A stretch of 64,000 nucleotides of DNA from assembly GCA_039545315.1 (NCBI GenBank), contig BCIM01000003.1, positions 1,251,637-1,315,636 on the forward strand. Reading direction: 5' to 3'. How positions within the stretch are numbered: the stretch's first letter is position 1; the number at the start of each line of letters is the position of its first letter. The notes beneath the pieces are model-generated. The model saw nothing but the letters and a program-made list of their open reading frames with translations, did no database searches and had not been told where the DNA came from. Positions 1 through 11,125 of this stretch are shown here, in pieces. This stretch comes from Kondoa malvinella. Taxonomy: Eukaryota > Basidiomycota > Agaricostilbomycetes > Agaricostilbales > Kondoaceae. Made by a program: the position numbers and the translations under genes.

Positions 1-1433
1 CTTCCATGTGAGGCATCAGAATTTGTATCTCGCTGCTGGTGCGTCTCTCTGGATCACTCAGTACCGAGCTGATAAGGGCGAATGCAGTAACGAAGAACAA
101 CACGTCTGCTGCGCTGGTCTTTGAATTCTGCTACAGAGTCATTTCTATCGGTCGCAGCTATTTCGGTAAATTGGACGAAGAAGCAGTCAAGAACAACTTT
201 GTTCTCATCTATGAACTTCTTGATGAAATCCTCGACTTTGGCTATCCACAAAACTCGGAAGCCGACACGCTCAAAATGTACATAACGACAGAAGGAGTGA
301 AATCAGAAGCTGCAGTGAGGGAAGATTCAGCCAAGATTACAATACAAGCTACGGGCGCTACCTCTTGGAGGAAATCAGATGTCAAGTATAGGAAAAACGA
401 AGCTTTCGTAGATGTGATTGAGACTGTCAATTTACTCATGAGCAGTAAAGGGACTGTTTTGAGGGCGGATGTGGATGGCCAAGTGCTTATGCGGGCTTAT
501 TTAAGCGGAACACCGGAATGCAAGTTTGGTTTGAACGATAAGCTTGTCTTGGATCGAGCGGGTCAAAGTGGGAGCAAGAGGAAAGGTATTAGCGCGGAAG
601 GTGAAGCTGGGGATCCTCAAAGCGTCGAGTTGGACGACTGCCAGTTTCATCAATGCGTCAAGCTCGGCCGCTTCGATTCCGATCGGACAATTTCTTTCAT
701 TCCGCCTGATGGAGAATTTGAGCTTATGAAGTGAGGGGGTTTTTTTTTTGAAAGAGGCCTCTTTGACCTGGTGCTGACGAAGCTCTCATAGATACCGAAC
801 AACAACAAACGTCAATCTCCCATTCAGAGTACATCCAATCGTGGAAGAAATTGGCAAATCTTCAGTCGAATACTCGATTCACATCAAGGCCAATTTTGAC
901 GGCAAGCTCAATGCTAACAATGTCGTGCTCAAGATCCCCACGCCGCTGAACACGACCAAAGTAGACTGCAAAGTCCAAATAGGCAAAGCCAAGTACATTC
1001 CTGGTGATAATCACATCCTATGGAAGTCAGTCATTGCTTTGGCTACTGTCGATGCGCGACTGAGCCGAGTCTTGATGGACAGGATTCCTCGATTCCAAGG
1101 AATGACAGAAACGACCTTCACAGCAGTCGCTTCCCTCTCGTCTACCACACATCGAAAAGCCTGGTCGCGGCCACCCATCAATTTGGATTTCCAAGTACTT
1201 ATGTTTACATCTTCTGGCTTGATGGTCAGATTCCTGAAGGTCTTTGCAAAAGAAGGGTATTCGAGCGTGAAATGGGTCAGGTCAGTCATGGCATCCATCT
1301 AGGCTGATCGTCAGTCTAATAGGATGGCATGAAATGACAGGTATCTAACGAAGGCAAATGGGTCGTATCAAATAGTCAGTGCTTGTCTTATGTCCTCTCA
1401 TTGCATGACTGATTTCGATGATAGCGATTTTAA
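1..1433 (+). CDS. APM4: AP-2 complex subunit mu (clathrin adaptor), 5' end outside window
   Basis: Medium chain of the AP-2 adaptor, which recognises Yxx-phi cargo signals and PIP2 at the plasma membrane during clathrin-mediated endocytosis. The visible part begins in the longin-like region (HVRHQNLYL, then [12 protein letters not shown]), passes [20 protein letters not shown] and covers the whole mu-homology domain: [71 protein letters not shown]. It ends [16 protein letters not shown], as fungal mu2 proteins do. Reading across introns at about 39-87, 731-791, 1026-1082, 1281-1340 and 1375-1424 restores one continuous frame; the last exon is only 9 nt (1425-1433). The first coding exon(s) lie left of the window. 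AP-1 mu is the alternative, but the [13 protein letters not shown] segment fits AP-2 better. Confidence 0.93.
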
Positions 1434-1545
1434 CGAATCAAGTGCTAGGACACGGCTCTATTATTGTACAATACATGGTCTTGTGAACGAAATGAAATAC
1501 CCAGCATCTACATACATCAGGACCAGCCTGAACCCTCGTCTCGCT

Positions 1546-2421
1546 CAGAACAAACTCCCTGCTGGTCTGTCGCAAGCAATCAGGATAGTGTAAAAAGGAC
1601 GAACAGGACACGCACAAACTCTGCGTCTTGCCTAATTTCCGTTTCGTAGGCATGAACCTCCTCGTCTGTTCTACCTGCATGTCGGTATCTAATTGTAATG
1701 TCCCAGCATTGAAAGCCAATTCTTGAGATTCCGTCTCTTCTTCTATCCGATCCTCATGCGTGCGTTTCTTACTCGGTGATAAAGCAGGTGCTAGCTGAGG
1801 GGTAGACGAGGTATGCGGTGCAGCGAGTGAAGGTGTACCATCCATGTCCACGTCTGTGAATGACAATCCGCCAGTCGCGTCAAAAGGATTGTCGTTAGCT
1901 GCGTATCTGGCATTGTATTCAGATTGGATGTCGGAATTGTTCCACCTGTTCTTCGTGTTCAGCATTGCTTTGTCGACTAAAGTGGTTGAACCTTACATGG
2001 GCATAAGCTCCCTCTGCCCTTTCAAACGCTGCTGTTCCAGCAAGACGCGTTCACCTTCAATAGCCTGCCTAGCAATCTCCAGATCATCTTGTGTTGTATT
2101 GAAAACGACAGGTAAAGATTGCGTCCTGCCTAGAGAGCGATTACTGAATGATTTGTGTCCATGATTCACGCCTTGAAGCAATATTGCGTATAAGCACTGG
2201 ATGCAAGACAGAGAGAGAGAGAGAAGAGACGTACTGAAGCGCGCGTTACGTGCTCGCGCAGCTATCGCAGATCTATCGTCTGGCGAATAATAGGCAGCAG
2301 ATTGTGGGATGTACGAGTCGACAGGCGCTTCTGGTGTCGTTTCCCTTCTTGCCCTTTTTTCCTCCATTCCCGTTTGGCCCTCTTGAGCTGTGCTTGACGG
2401 TGTGTACGCGTCAAAGTGCAT
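1546..2421 (-). CDS. Hypothetical disordered protein
   Basis: I do not recognise this protein. It starts at ATG 2421 and reads through three likely introns: a GA-rich one near 2177-2232, one near 1966-1992, and one near 1570-1610, after which the frame closes at 1546. The product is about 220 residues, polar and largely disordered: an N-terminal basic patch (EEKRARRETTP), one probable helix/coiled coil (DDLEIARQAIEGERVLLEQQ), then NARYAANDNPFDATGG, an SPSKKRTHEDRIEEE stretch and a basic tail (RRFMPTKRKLGK) ending TQSLPAGSLF. The SPSKKR and TKRKLGK motifs could be nuclear localisation signals (inference). It converges on APM4 with 112 nt between stops and diverges from MCMBP with 30 nt between starts. 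Confidence 0.6.
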
Positions 2422-2451
2422 GAATCATTTGAGATCTGTCATCAAGCCGCC
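2422..2451. promoter_or_regulatory. 30-bp divergent start-codon gap
   Basis: Only 30 bp separate the ATG of the disordered protein (minus) from the ATG of the MCM-binding protein (plus). Promoter and 5' UTR of each gene must therefore overlap the coding region of the other, or one start lies further in than drawn. No TATA-like element is visible in the gap. Confidence 0.4.
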
Positions 2452-4351
2452 ATGAGTGATTTGCTAGACAAGCCGCTGAGCGTATTGCATGATCTGTACA
2501 CTGCCAACACGACACAAGAGGATTACCCTTCGTTCGCGCGGAATCACCTAAGTCCCAAAATCATTGCGTCCGTCAAAGTACGCGCTGGTCTGTCTGGAAC
2601 TTGAAAGTTTCAAGGGCTGATATGAGCTGAACAGGACATACCTTTATTGAATTCCATCGCTCAAGCGGATCTTGACAAGTACAAACACAAGCTATGCAGA
2701 TTCCGATGCATGATCCAAGATACTACTTGGGCTTCAGAAGTCTACGCGAGCACTTCTACATTACCTTCTGGCGCGAAGAGATCGAATGCATTCCATGATG
2801 GGTTAGAAGACGACAGCGTACCGGATATGCAAGGGTTACAAGAACGGAGTGTGTTGTTCGCTGTTGAACCGCCTGCGGAGACTGCTTGGGCTAGAGAGGT
2901 CAGTACGCTCTTTTGGAGGACCAGATCAAGCCAACTAGTGCTCAGGTCTATGCGGGCGACACGAGTCTAGCGAGTTTGAGCATGAGCGAAGAGAAGCCAG
3001 CTTGGAGCAACAAGTTCCCTTTACCAGAAAAGGCTGGGATAGCCGCTTTGGTCAAAGTGAGCCTCTTTGTTGTCGCAGTAGTTTTGCTCTGAACTTTGTT
3101 CAGGTCTATGATCAAGAAGAATCGCTCAGAGCTACAGATGTAGTCGAAGTCATTGGCGTGCTCGACTTCACAGAGTAGGCTTCTTTTGCTCTTCGCTTCT
3201 ATGCTGATGAGAGAATTCAGGTTCGCAGATCCTTCACTGGATCCAGAAAAGACAGATGCGCTGCCGCTGGTTCCATCTATACACGTCCTGCAATACTCGA
3301 AACCGGAACTGCAGCTAGGCGAAGCCCCCTCAATTGAACAATGGCCAGCTCTGCGTTCTAGTCTGATAGAATACCTCGCGTCGCACTTGGCCGGAGACAG
3401 ATTAGCAGCGGAATTCCTCTTATTGAGCATGTTATCGAGAGTGTGGGTCGTCCCATCTTCGTGCATCAATTGATACTGAACATGATTCGGCAGACATCTA
3501 CGGAAAGCCGGTGCGCTCCTAGGCTACCTACCAATCAACCTCTGCTTCACTTCAGACTCGACCCAAGACCTCTCTACCCTCAGTAGTGCACTTTCCAATC
3601 TTCTACCATCCTTCCACGAACTCGAAATGACTCTACCTACTTTGAATGACAAGACGCCCTACGCACCAACAAGCAAAAGCGAGTCCTTGCATGCCGGTGT
3701 CTTACAGTTACCTTCCAACACTTTCTTACTATTGAACGAAACTTCAATGAAAGAAGGACAATTAACAGAAACTGGAGTAAAGAAGTTACAAATCGTCAAT
3801 AAAGTGCTAGGAGAACAGAAATTGGCTTACAGTTTCCCCTTTTCGGAATTTGAATTCGAGACTGATTTTGGGGTTGTGGTGAGTAGTAGAGGAAAGAGTT
3901 TGTTGCCTGTATAGTCCCACTGTTGTATTGTCTGGAACGAGCTGATTTGTTTGTGGATTAGGTGAAATGTGTTGTTCCAGTGGTGGAGAATAAAGTGGAT
4001 GCAGTAAAGCCTGGACAAGAAATGGAGAAATGGAGAGCTATGTTGGTCAAGATGAGAGCGTGTGACGCTACGGTCGCAGAGGACGTTTCTGCTGTAAGCT
4101 TTCTCGCCTATGCTATAATAGCAAGCTAATCTCTCCGACAGCACATCGAGGAGGACTTTATCGAGCTCCGTAAGAAAGGAGGTAACGCGATAGGACACGA
4201 AGACCTCATGTTAAGAATGACTATTGCGCGTTTGCTTGCGCTCAGTCATGGGAAGACTGGGCTGGATTTGGAGACGTATCGTCTGGCAGCTGCATTAGAT
4301 GATAAGAGGAGAGCTAGGCTAGCTGCTACGACACTGGGTAGTAAGGACTGA
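2452..4351 (+). CDS. mcb1: Mini-chromosome maintenance complex-binding protein (MCMBP)
   Basis: MCMBP binds MCM2-7 and acts in assembly, stability or unloading of the replicative helicase in the nucleus. The joined exons follow the family from end to end: PLSVLHDLYTANT at the N-terminus, HKLCRFRCMIQDT, the PLPEKAGIAALVKVYDQ-like block after 3000, the P-loop-like middle with GDRLAAEFLLLSMLSRV, AGVLQLPSNTFLLLNET, KEGQLTETGVKKLQIVN, VVVSSRGKSLLPV, and a C-terminal helix HGKTGLDLETYRLAAALDD. The start MSDLLDKPLSVL is the first ATG of the conserved N-terminal block. About eight introns of 45-60 nt are needed. The stop at 4351 converges with the GNAT gene (130 nt between stops). Confidence 0.9.
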
Positions 4352-4481
4352 TGCAATGCATCCGTTTTCATGTTTTTCTGGTCACTCTAGGCGTTCGACA
4401 TCATTAGTCTTTGCAGCTGGACTTCCGGCCGCAGGCGACATGTATACTGATGGAACAGCAGAACAACACACCCATCCTGCA

Positions 4482-5391
4482 TCAAGCGGGACGAGGTTGC
4501 GCTGGAGGGCGGTATTGAGCAGTGAACCCATCCGGCGCAGCTTCTTCAAGTCCTTTCGAGTGCATCTTGAATGGCACTGTTTCAAAGCCGCGACTTTCGT
4601 ATAGCTGTGACGTACGTGAGTACACATTATATCTGCTAGGGTTGATTGTAACGCACCCTTTGACCTGCTTTACTGGGTTCGAGCCAACAAGGGCAGCCGG
4701 CATATTCGGCTTTAGGCGCGTCAATGACTGAGAGAGAGTGGTCCAATAAGCGAGCTCCCACACGCTGCCCTTGCGCTTTCGGATCGATAGCGAGGACTTC
4801 GAGATACCTAAGACAGAGTGAGCGAAGGTGTTTGAATGCAGCAGAGACGAATCTACCAAGCTCCGTGCTTGTCGCCCTTCTCAGTAAGCCATCGATCTTG
4901 ACCAGCTTGCGCTTCTACTTTGTAGTTGTTGTACATTTTGTTGTTCTGCATTCGCGGAAATCAGTCAAAAAGCTTCCCACACTTGAGACAGACAAACCAA
5001 GCCCTGATAACTTTCGAATTCCTCCTTGCTCATCGTCTCTACATTGGCTAGCTTTGGTCCGTAGCCTGGTTTCCTCCAGTACATGATGCCGACAATGTCT
5101 CCGTGAGCGTTGGTTGCCTTGAAACCAACATAGGTCGCTTCTTTGGCAGGCGTAGATGCAAACATGCGTCGCATGCGAGCTGCTGTTCGCTGGCATCGTA
5201 CTTGCATCGAAGGGCGAGGTTCAGGTTCCAGCTGTTCAAAACATATCAGTGCATGATTATCGCAACGCTAAGCGACTCCTCACAATACGTTTCAAGATAC
5301 CAGCCGGATCGAAAGCAGCTATTTGTACAGCAGCTATCTTTGTGAGGTCTTCATCCGGGCTGATCTTCAAAATTTCTATGTCTGTTGCCAT
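4482..5391 (-). CDS. GNAT-family N-acetyltransferase
   Basis: Predicted acetyl-CoA-dependent N-acetyltransferase of the fungal small-molecule GNAT type; substrate unknown. Exons joined from the minus strand read MATDIEILKISPDEDLTKIA, then RMRRMFASTPAKEATYVGFK, DIVGIMYWRKPGYG, a variable loop, the core YLEVLAIDPKAQGQRVGARL and the C-terminal LEPSKAGQRLYESRGFE. The acetyl-CoA pyrophosphate-binding Q/R-x-x-G-x-G/A motif is QGQRVG, and LYESRGFE is the usual beta6-beta7 element. At least four introns are needed; the junction giving GDKHGAW-YLEVL removes an in-frame stop. Length is about 220 residues, normal for the family. Confidence 0.85.
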
Positions 5392-5874
5392 GCTTGAGCA
5401 AGTACAACGATGTCGAACAGGCAAAAAGCAGCAAGTCTTATCGACGGCCACGTATATATGTTCCCCAGAGACGTGTCTTGACACGTAGGCGCCGTATCAC
5501 CTTGGTCATCGTTACAAAAGTGCAACTACTGGCATACGAGCTGCTGTGCTAGCTTGACCATTCTCCCGTTTCTTCCATCGATGCAGCATGGCCTGGCCGA
5601 CTTAGTATCGCTGAATGACCAGACTCGTACGCTTCAGAATACATGAAACAGGCCTATAAGAGGAAAGGGCGGACTTTGCTTTTCGCTCACAAACAGTCCT
5701 GTGGCAGAAGATCCGTACTCAAAGACAGTGCGCTATTCTACTCTCGGCTGATTTGCTACAGACAGGCAACTCTTGCAATCCTTTCCCTTTGTGCTTGTTC
5801 GGCAATTGCTAGAATTTATCGTCTTCTTTGTCTCATTTACCATCGACGAAGCTTCGGAATTGAACAGATCTACT
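5392..5874. other. Intergenic, divergent promoter region
   Basis: This 483-bp spacer lies between the divergent GNAT gene and the hypothetical gene at 5875. Only short unconserved ORFs are present. The right half is pyrimidine-rich (ctcttgcaatcctttccctttg near 5768), as is common in fungal promoters. No RNA gene or repeat was seen. Confidence 0.5.
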
Positions 5875-6489
5875 ATGTCATTCACTGCTCCTCCTATGGG
5901 AGCAGATAAGCACGCAGCAAATACAATGCTCCCTATGCGGCCATCTCAAGAGACTCGCCTAACCGCGAACTTCGACGCAAGACAGCGGGCCGCCTCGCAG
6001 GTCACAGCAACCATCTTAGCCAAACAGAAGGCAGCGGTAGCCGCAGTGTCAGCAGCCTTTCCGGGCAAATGGGGCTTTCCTCAACATATCGAACGCAAGC
6101 CTCATGATGTAGAGCAGTACGTGGAAGCTTTCCCCTTTTCAGCTTCTTTGATTATGGTTGCGATCAAAGATGGAACAAGATGAATGCGGCGCAGAGACAG
6201 GCCTTCGTCAAGCATAATGGCGCAATATATCTGGAGATGATTCAGGGCAGCAGGTCAGAGTTGAAGGCACCTCACGGCTGGCGACACGTAGGTCTCTGTA
6301 TCTTGGCACTCCAAGATCAGCTACTGACAATGTAAATAGTCGGAACACCACAACTGGGTCTATGTCTGCCCAACGCATCCGAAATCCCTCTATCTCCAGG
6401 ACGGAATCTACAAATACCAGGACCACGGCTCTGAACCTGCCGTCTACCATTACTGCTCCAAGCCTCCTGAACCGTACGTTCCGCAATAA
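5875..6489 (+). CDS. Hypothetical protein with C-terminal His/Cys/aromatic block
   Basis: Not recognised. Two introns (about 6119-6179 and 6290-6340) join three exons into roughly 165 residues. The N-terminal half is Ala/Gln-rich and probably helical (ARQRAASQVTATILAKQ, AVAAVSAAF). The second part reads WNKMNAAQRQAFVKHNGAIY and SELKAPHGWRH, followed by a compact C-terminus EHHNWVYVCPTHPKSLYLQD with further YKYQDHG and YHYCSKPPEPY. Two Cys and several His (VCPTH ... DHG ... YHYC) could bind a metal (inference). There is no signal peptide or membrane segment. The frame closes cleanly at TAA 6489 and the donors are canonical, so I believe it is a real gene. Confidence 0.65.
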
Positions 6490-6868
6490 GGTTGTTTTCT
6501 GGTATACCATTGCAATATTACTGTCTCGGCGATTCAACGGCGTTGCAAGCTTTGGACCTGGACTCGCTGCTTCTCTTTGCACTACCCTCGTACAAGGACG
6601 GGCTGCTACCGAACGCCTACGTCCATCTCACGATATGCTGTGCATGTTGATCACCGCTCATGCCGCTTGGTGGAAAGATTGGATGAAGCAAGAACCCCTT
6701 GATTAGCTTTACCTGTCTGGCCTCGAGGCGTTCGCGGATCTGCTTTTTGTTCGTGTGGTTCTCTCGTCTCTTTCTTTCTCTGTTTCCTATCCTGCTCTCA
6801 TAGAATCTCCTTTTTCCCACTAAGACGCTAAACCAGCAAACCACATTCTTTCATACTTGCCTTTCAGC
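6490..6868. other. Intergenic / promoter of the secreted Cys-rich gene
   Basis: 379 bp separate the preceding stop from the next start. The last 120 bp are strongly CT-rich (about 6760-6865), as is usual upstream of highly expressed fungal genes. Nothing else was recognised. Confidence 0.45.
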
Positions 6869-9708
6869 ATGCGTCTAGCTGCTATACTCTCAATCATTTC
6901 GCTTGCCGTCCAATGTCAGGCTTTGATTGGACACAACGACAGCGAACCTCACGCGCGTCTGTCTCATTCACGTCGCAACACGATCAGCTCTCGAGCCTGT
7001 ACTCGACACAGCCAATGTGCCAATCGAACGCGACCACAATACTCCAACTATGTCTGTCAGACCGACGGTACTTGCGGAGTGAGTCTTCAGATTATACTCG
7101 AATTCTATCACTGGCTCATTTCGCGCAGTTCAATTGTCTGATCGGATACATCGGTAGTAACTGTCAAGCATGTACCACCAGTAAGAGCTCTTCGCATCCG
7201 TGCACTCGCAGCACTGATCTTCCAACAACAGATTCACAATGCACTACTTCCGTTGCGAACGCCAGCGGAAGTTGCCCGGCTGATGGTGGTCCTTGTTCTT
7301 TCGCCTGCAAGAGTGGCTTCAAAAAATCTGACGACGGCAAGAAATGCCTACCCTTCTGTACCAACGTCTCGCAATGCCCCACGAACGGTCCCAAAAACAG
7401 CTTTGCGACTTGTGGCACTGATGGTCACTGTAAATTCATTTGCCTGATCCCTTGAGCTCGACTGAAAGTAGTCTATCTAGGCGGTTTCCAGTGTTCGCCC
7501 GAATTCCGAATGAACGGCAATGGCGAGTGAGTACAATCTTTCAGACGCCGTATCCAGCGCTGATCAACTTCCAGGTGTCTACCTTTCTGCTCTGAAGCTG
7601 CGAAATGCCCTTCCGGACCTGTCAATTCTATTCCAAGCTGTTCCGTCCATGGAGTTTGCTCGTTCTGTATGACCTTCACTTTTGCAGCCTCCTCAAATAC
7701 TAATGACAACAACACAGCGTGCAAGCCTGACTTTCAGCTCTCGACGGACGGCCAATCTTGCGTTCAGACCGGATGCAGATCAGCTACCGAGTGTCCAGCT
7801 GGACCAGCGAATACCTTTACTACTTGCGGAGACGACAGGAAATGTACGAAGCATTTCTTTCTGTTCTATACTAGCTCACTCTGGTGTCGTCTAGGCGGCT
7901 TTCAATGCAATGCAGAGTTTAGGATGAACGGCGACGGAGTGTGAGTCCGCTTGAATCCAATTACAAGTGCTTGCTTAGTCATTAATTCAGCTGCCTACCT
8001 TTCTGCTCCGCTGCCAGCAAGTGCCCTGCCGGACCAACCAATTCTGAGCCTACTTGCTCTGAACATGGCGTGTGCTCATTCTGTCGGTAGTCCCTCCTAG
8101 CTTATACACAACCTGACTGGTATCGAACAGCCTGCCAAAGCGGCTTCGAGCTTTCCGAAGATGGCAAATCTTGCAATCAAGCTGGATGTACGTCACCTCA
8201 AGACGATTGTCTGGATGGACCCGACAACTCTTATCCCATCTGCGGTGCCGACCGGAAATGTAAGACATACCCACGCTGATACGATTAGAGCTCACCTCTA
8301 TCTGCATATTCAGGCTCTTACGGGTGTCAATTCCAATTCCAATTGACCGACGATTGACTGTATGTTACATTTGCCCTGTCGAATTCGTACCCTGACGAGA
8401 CATTATACAGCTGTCTACCTTTCTGCACTGCTCCCGACTTTTGTCCTGATGGCCCTCAATACTCTACGCCTACATGCTCACCCGGCGGTAAATGCGGCTT
8501 CTGTGAGTCGCCTTTTCCCCTTTGCCTAGGACACTGATAGATTGGAGTCACACTCAGCTTGTGAAGACGGATATGCTTTGTCCACCGATGAGAAGACCTG
8601 CGAGCAGATTGGATGCAGGCTCAACACCGAATGCCCAAGTCCCGATGCCAACGGTTCTGCAGTCTGCACTGACCGCAGTTGCTCAATTAGTATGTCGGCC
8701 ATCTCTGGCTAGGCACATTAGCTGACTAGATCGGCCAGAATGCGACGAAGGTTATGAAGAGCGAGACGGTCAATGCGAACCTTTGTGCGATTATGAAACT
8801 CAAGACTACGTCTATGGCTCGTGTGCTCCCAAGTGCGATGCTGGCGAAGAACGCGATGATTATGGCTTCTGCCCTATAGGTCAGCACCCAGTCTCGATGA
8901 ATCCTCTTTGTGTCGGTCTCTGATCCATAAAGCAGATTGTGGCGAAGGTTTCTACTCTGATCAAGGTCAATGCAGTCCACTTTGCGACTATGAGAAAGAG
9001 GAATACATCAATGGCGAATGCAAACCTCTTTGTTCTGCTGGCTACAAGCGAAACAGCGCAGGAACTTGCGAGCCCTTCTGCACTCAGAACTCGCAATGTA
9101 CTCCTTGGGCGAATGCCGTTTCGCCAAGATGTAATCAAGCGACCGGGTTAGTGCTGCTCTAATAGGCAAAGGCGAGACTGATCAGAACTTGCTTTAGTCA
9201 ATGCGAACAAACTTGCGACTTCTTCCGCGGCTATCGCGTGAACAGCGCAAACACTGCCTGCGAATTCTTCTGCACCAGCGATTCCTTCTGTCCCTCTTTA
9301 GCCAACGGCGGCTCGTTCTGCAACCGACAGACCGGCAAGTGTTCAGCATCATGCAACACGAGTCTCGGAGGCTTTCGCTACACTTCTTCATCCGATCCAA
9401 GTCAGCCTGGTCAATGTACCTGCTCAGGGACACCGAATATTGCTTGGTCAGTGAGAAGCTCTTGTGATGTCAGTTTTGTATTCACATTTTCTTTGATCGG
9501 CAGCTCAAGCTCGAATGGTCCTCAAAGCTACTGTTGTCCGGCAGGTACTACTTGCAGGCGAGACCCGTACGCTTTCGTCGCTATTCTTGCGTCACCAAAG
9601 CTGATTTGGAGTAACAGAATTGGTCATCCGGGATCTTTACAATCTTTTGTAAGCCTAAATGAGTACCTGTTCTGGGAATATCGCTTACAATTCTCGCAGT
9701 GCGTCTAA
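6869..9708 (+). CDS. Secreted cysteine-rich modular repeat protein
   Basis: Likely an exported extracellular or cell-wall protein of about 600 residues; function unknown. It starts with a clear signal peptide (MRLAAILSIISLAVQCQA). The mature part has repeated Cys modules of two alternating types: type A with CLPFC, a C-x5-C, then C, G, C (CLPFCTNVSQCPTNGPKNS; CLPFCSEAAKCPSGPVNS; CLPFCSAASKCPAGPTNS; CLPFCTAPDFCPDGPQYS) and type B of the form ACxxGFxLSxDGxSC. After 8740 come shorter EGF-like units (QCEPLCDYE, QCSPLCDYE, CKPLCSAGYKRNSAGTCEPFC) and a Gly/Ser tail with YCCPAGTTCRR. About 15 introns fall mostly at module edges, with recurring GGFQC and MNGNG/MNGDG sequences at the joins, so the gene grew by exon duplication. 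The stop is at 9708 after a 9-nt last exon. No GPI signal or transmembrane segment is evident. Confidence 0.8.
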
Positions 9709-10153
9709 TCAACATCTTTCAGTCTCGGGACGCGGTCAATTTCTTAGGGAGGGTGATCTGGGTTCGTCAAGCAGGGACAGTATTTCGTGATAGCTCTAGT
9801 GCTTCAAGACATGCCATAGCAAGCTAGTCGCCATCTTCCATTATAAATAACGCGTGAACAAGATACAGTCAAAGAGCCGTCTTTCACTCATCTGGGCATA
9901 TTGATGATTTTGCGAGAGCAACACGATCACAATGGACTCTGAGCTGCGCGAAATTGTCATTGATTCTGTTACAAGCGAAGCGCTTCCGAACTCTATAACG
10001 AGTCTGAGATGGAGCAATGTGTGTCGAGAACGCAAACCGCAGGCAGAAGCCACAGACGCAGGAGAGCAGATGTGTGCTTCCGTACGCTCTTCGTGAACGG
10101 GCACTGTCAAAGCGAGAAAACAGCCAACATAGCTTGGATAAGACAGCCATGAT
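9709..10153. other. Intergenic region before APC10
   Basis: 445 bp with no recognised gene. It contains an ATG at 9932 with about 30 open codons that could be a 5' exon or uORF of the APC10 transcript; I see no conserved residues in it. Confidence 0.35.
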
Positions 10154-11050
10154 ATGACAGCGCCAGTTGCCAATTGCGTGGATTTGAGCGGTAGAGCAGT
10201 CTGTCTGCAGCATAAAGGAGTCCGTCTGACTCTTTTCTTACACGCAGATCACTCGGATCATCGAGATGTCGGTTCGCTAGCAGCTTGGTCGGTTTCGTCA
10301 AGCAAGCCGGGATATGGTGTCGAGCAATTGATTGAGCCGACACTGGACACGCTCTGGCAGTACGTCTGCTTCCCAAAGGGCCTAGTATATGGCTAAAGTC
10401 GTCGAGCAGAAGTGAGGGACCGCAGCCGCACTTGGTCAACATTCAGTTCCGAAAGCGGATGTCCATCTGTGTGAGTACGCTCGTAAGCAGCACAAATTAT
10501 CTGGCTGAGCTGCGTGTGCAGCAAATCTCAATGTTCGTTGATGTGACGACAGACGACTCTTATACACCTCAGAAGCTGTCGCTGCGGGCCGGCAGCAGCT
10601 TCTCGGATCTGCAAGAGGTATAATGCTGTAGATCTACTACACCTTTAAGCTCATGTCCTTCCGCAGGTCAAGGTCGTAGATTTGGATCAGCCCAGAGGTT
10701 GGCAGCACTTCAAGCTAGGCAATGCTGTGGATGCTGAGGAGGACGAAGCAATCAACTACAACGACCCTGATGCGTGAGTACATATCGCTCAGGCTATTCG
10801 TCCTCTAATCTCGCATAGATTTGCTGTTCGCGCTCAGCTGATCCAGATTGTAATTCTCGCAAATCATCTGAACGGCAAAGACACGCATGTGCGGAATATC
10901 AGAATCTTTGCACCCAAAGAGTCAGCTTTCCGCTCTGAAAACACAAAGAAGGACTGATCGTGTGACAGACCCATCACGAGCATCTTGACGGACGACGATC
11001 TGCCGCCATTTACCTCGCCTATATTTACCATGCATCGTGCTATACGGTAA
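10154..11050 (+). CDS. APC10: Anaphase-promoting complex subunit 10 (DOC domain)
   Basis: Processivity subunit of the APC/C ubiquitin ligase; with Cdc20/Cdh1 it helps form the D-box receptor. The DOC/galactose-binding-like fold is clear: DVGSLAAWSVSSSKPGYGVEQL, TLDTLWQSEGPQPHLVNIQF, FVDVTTDDSYTPQKLSLRAG, FSDLQEVKVVDLDQPRGWQH, QLIQIVILANHLNGKDTHVR and NIRIFAPKEP. The C-terminus MHRAIR matches the IR tail that docks APC10 on the TPR subunits. Introns near 10191-10247, 10360-10410, 10471-10522, 10621-10666, 10775-10818 and 10920-10969 restore the frame. The ATG at 10154 gives a short N-terminus like the human one; ATG 9932 is a less likely alternative. Length is about 200 residues. Confidence 0.9.
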
Positions 11051-11125
11051 CCTGGATTGCATAGCTATATGCAACAGAAGAGATGGCAACAGGGCCAAAT
11101 CTGATCGAGCAAAGCAAATGTACAT

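Noticed and set aside
2210..2225. (GA)n tract
   Set aside because: Short simple repeat inside an intron of the disordered-protein gene; ordinary.
9932..10020. ATG 9932 as the true start of APC10
   Set aside because: No conserved residues, and it needs an extra poorly defined intron; ATG 10154 gives a normal-length protein.
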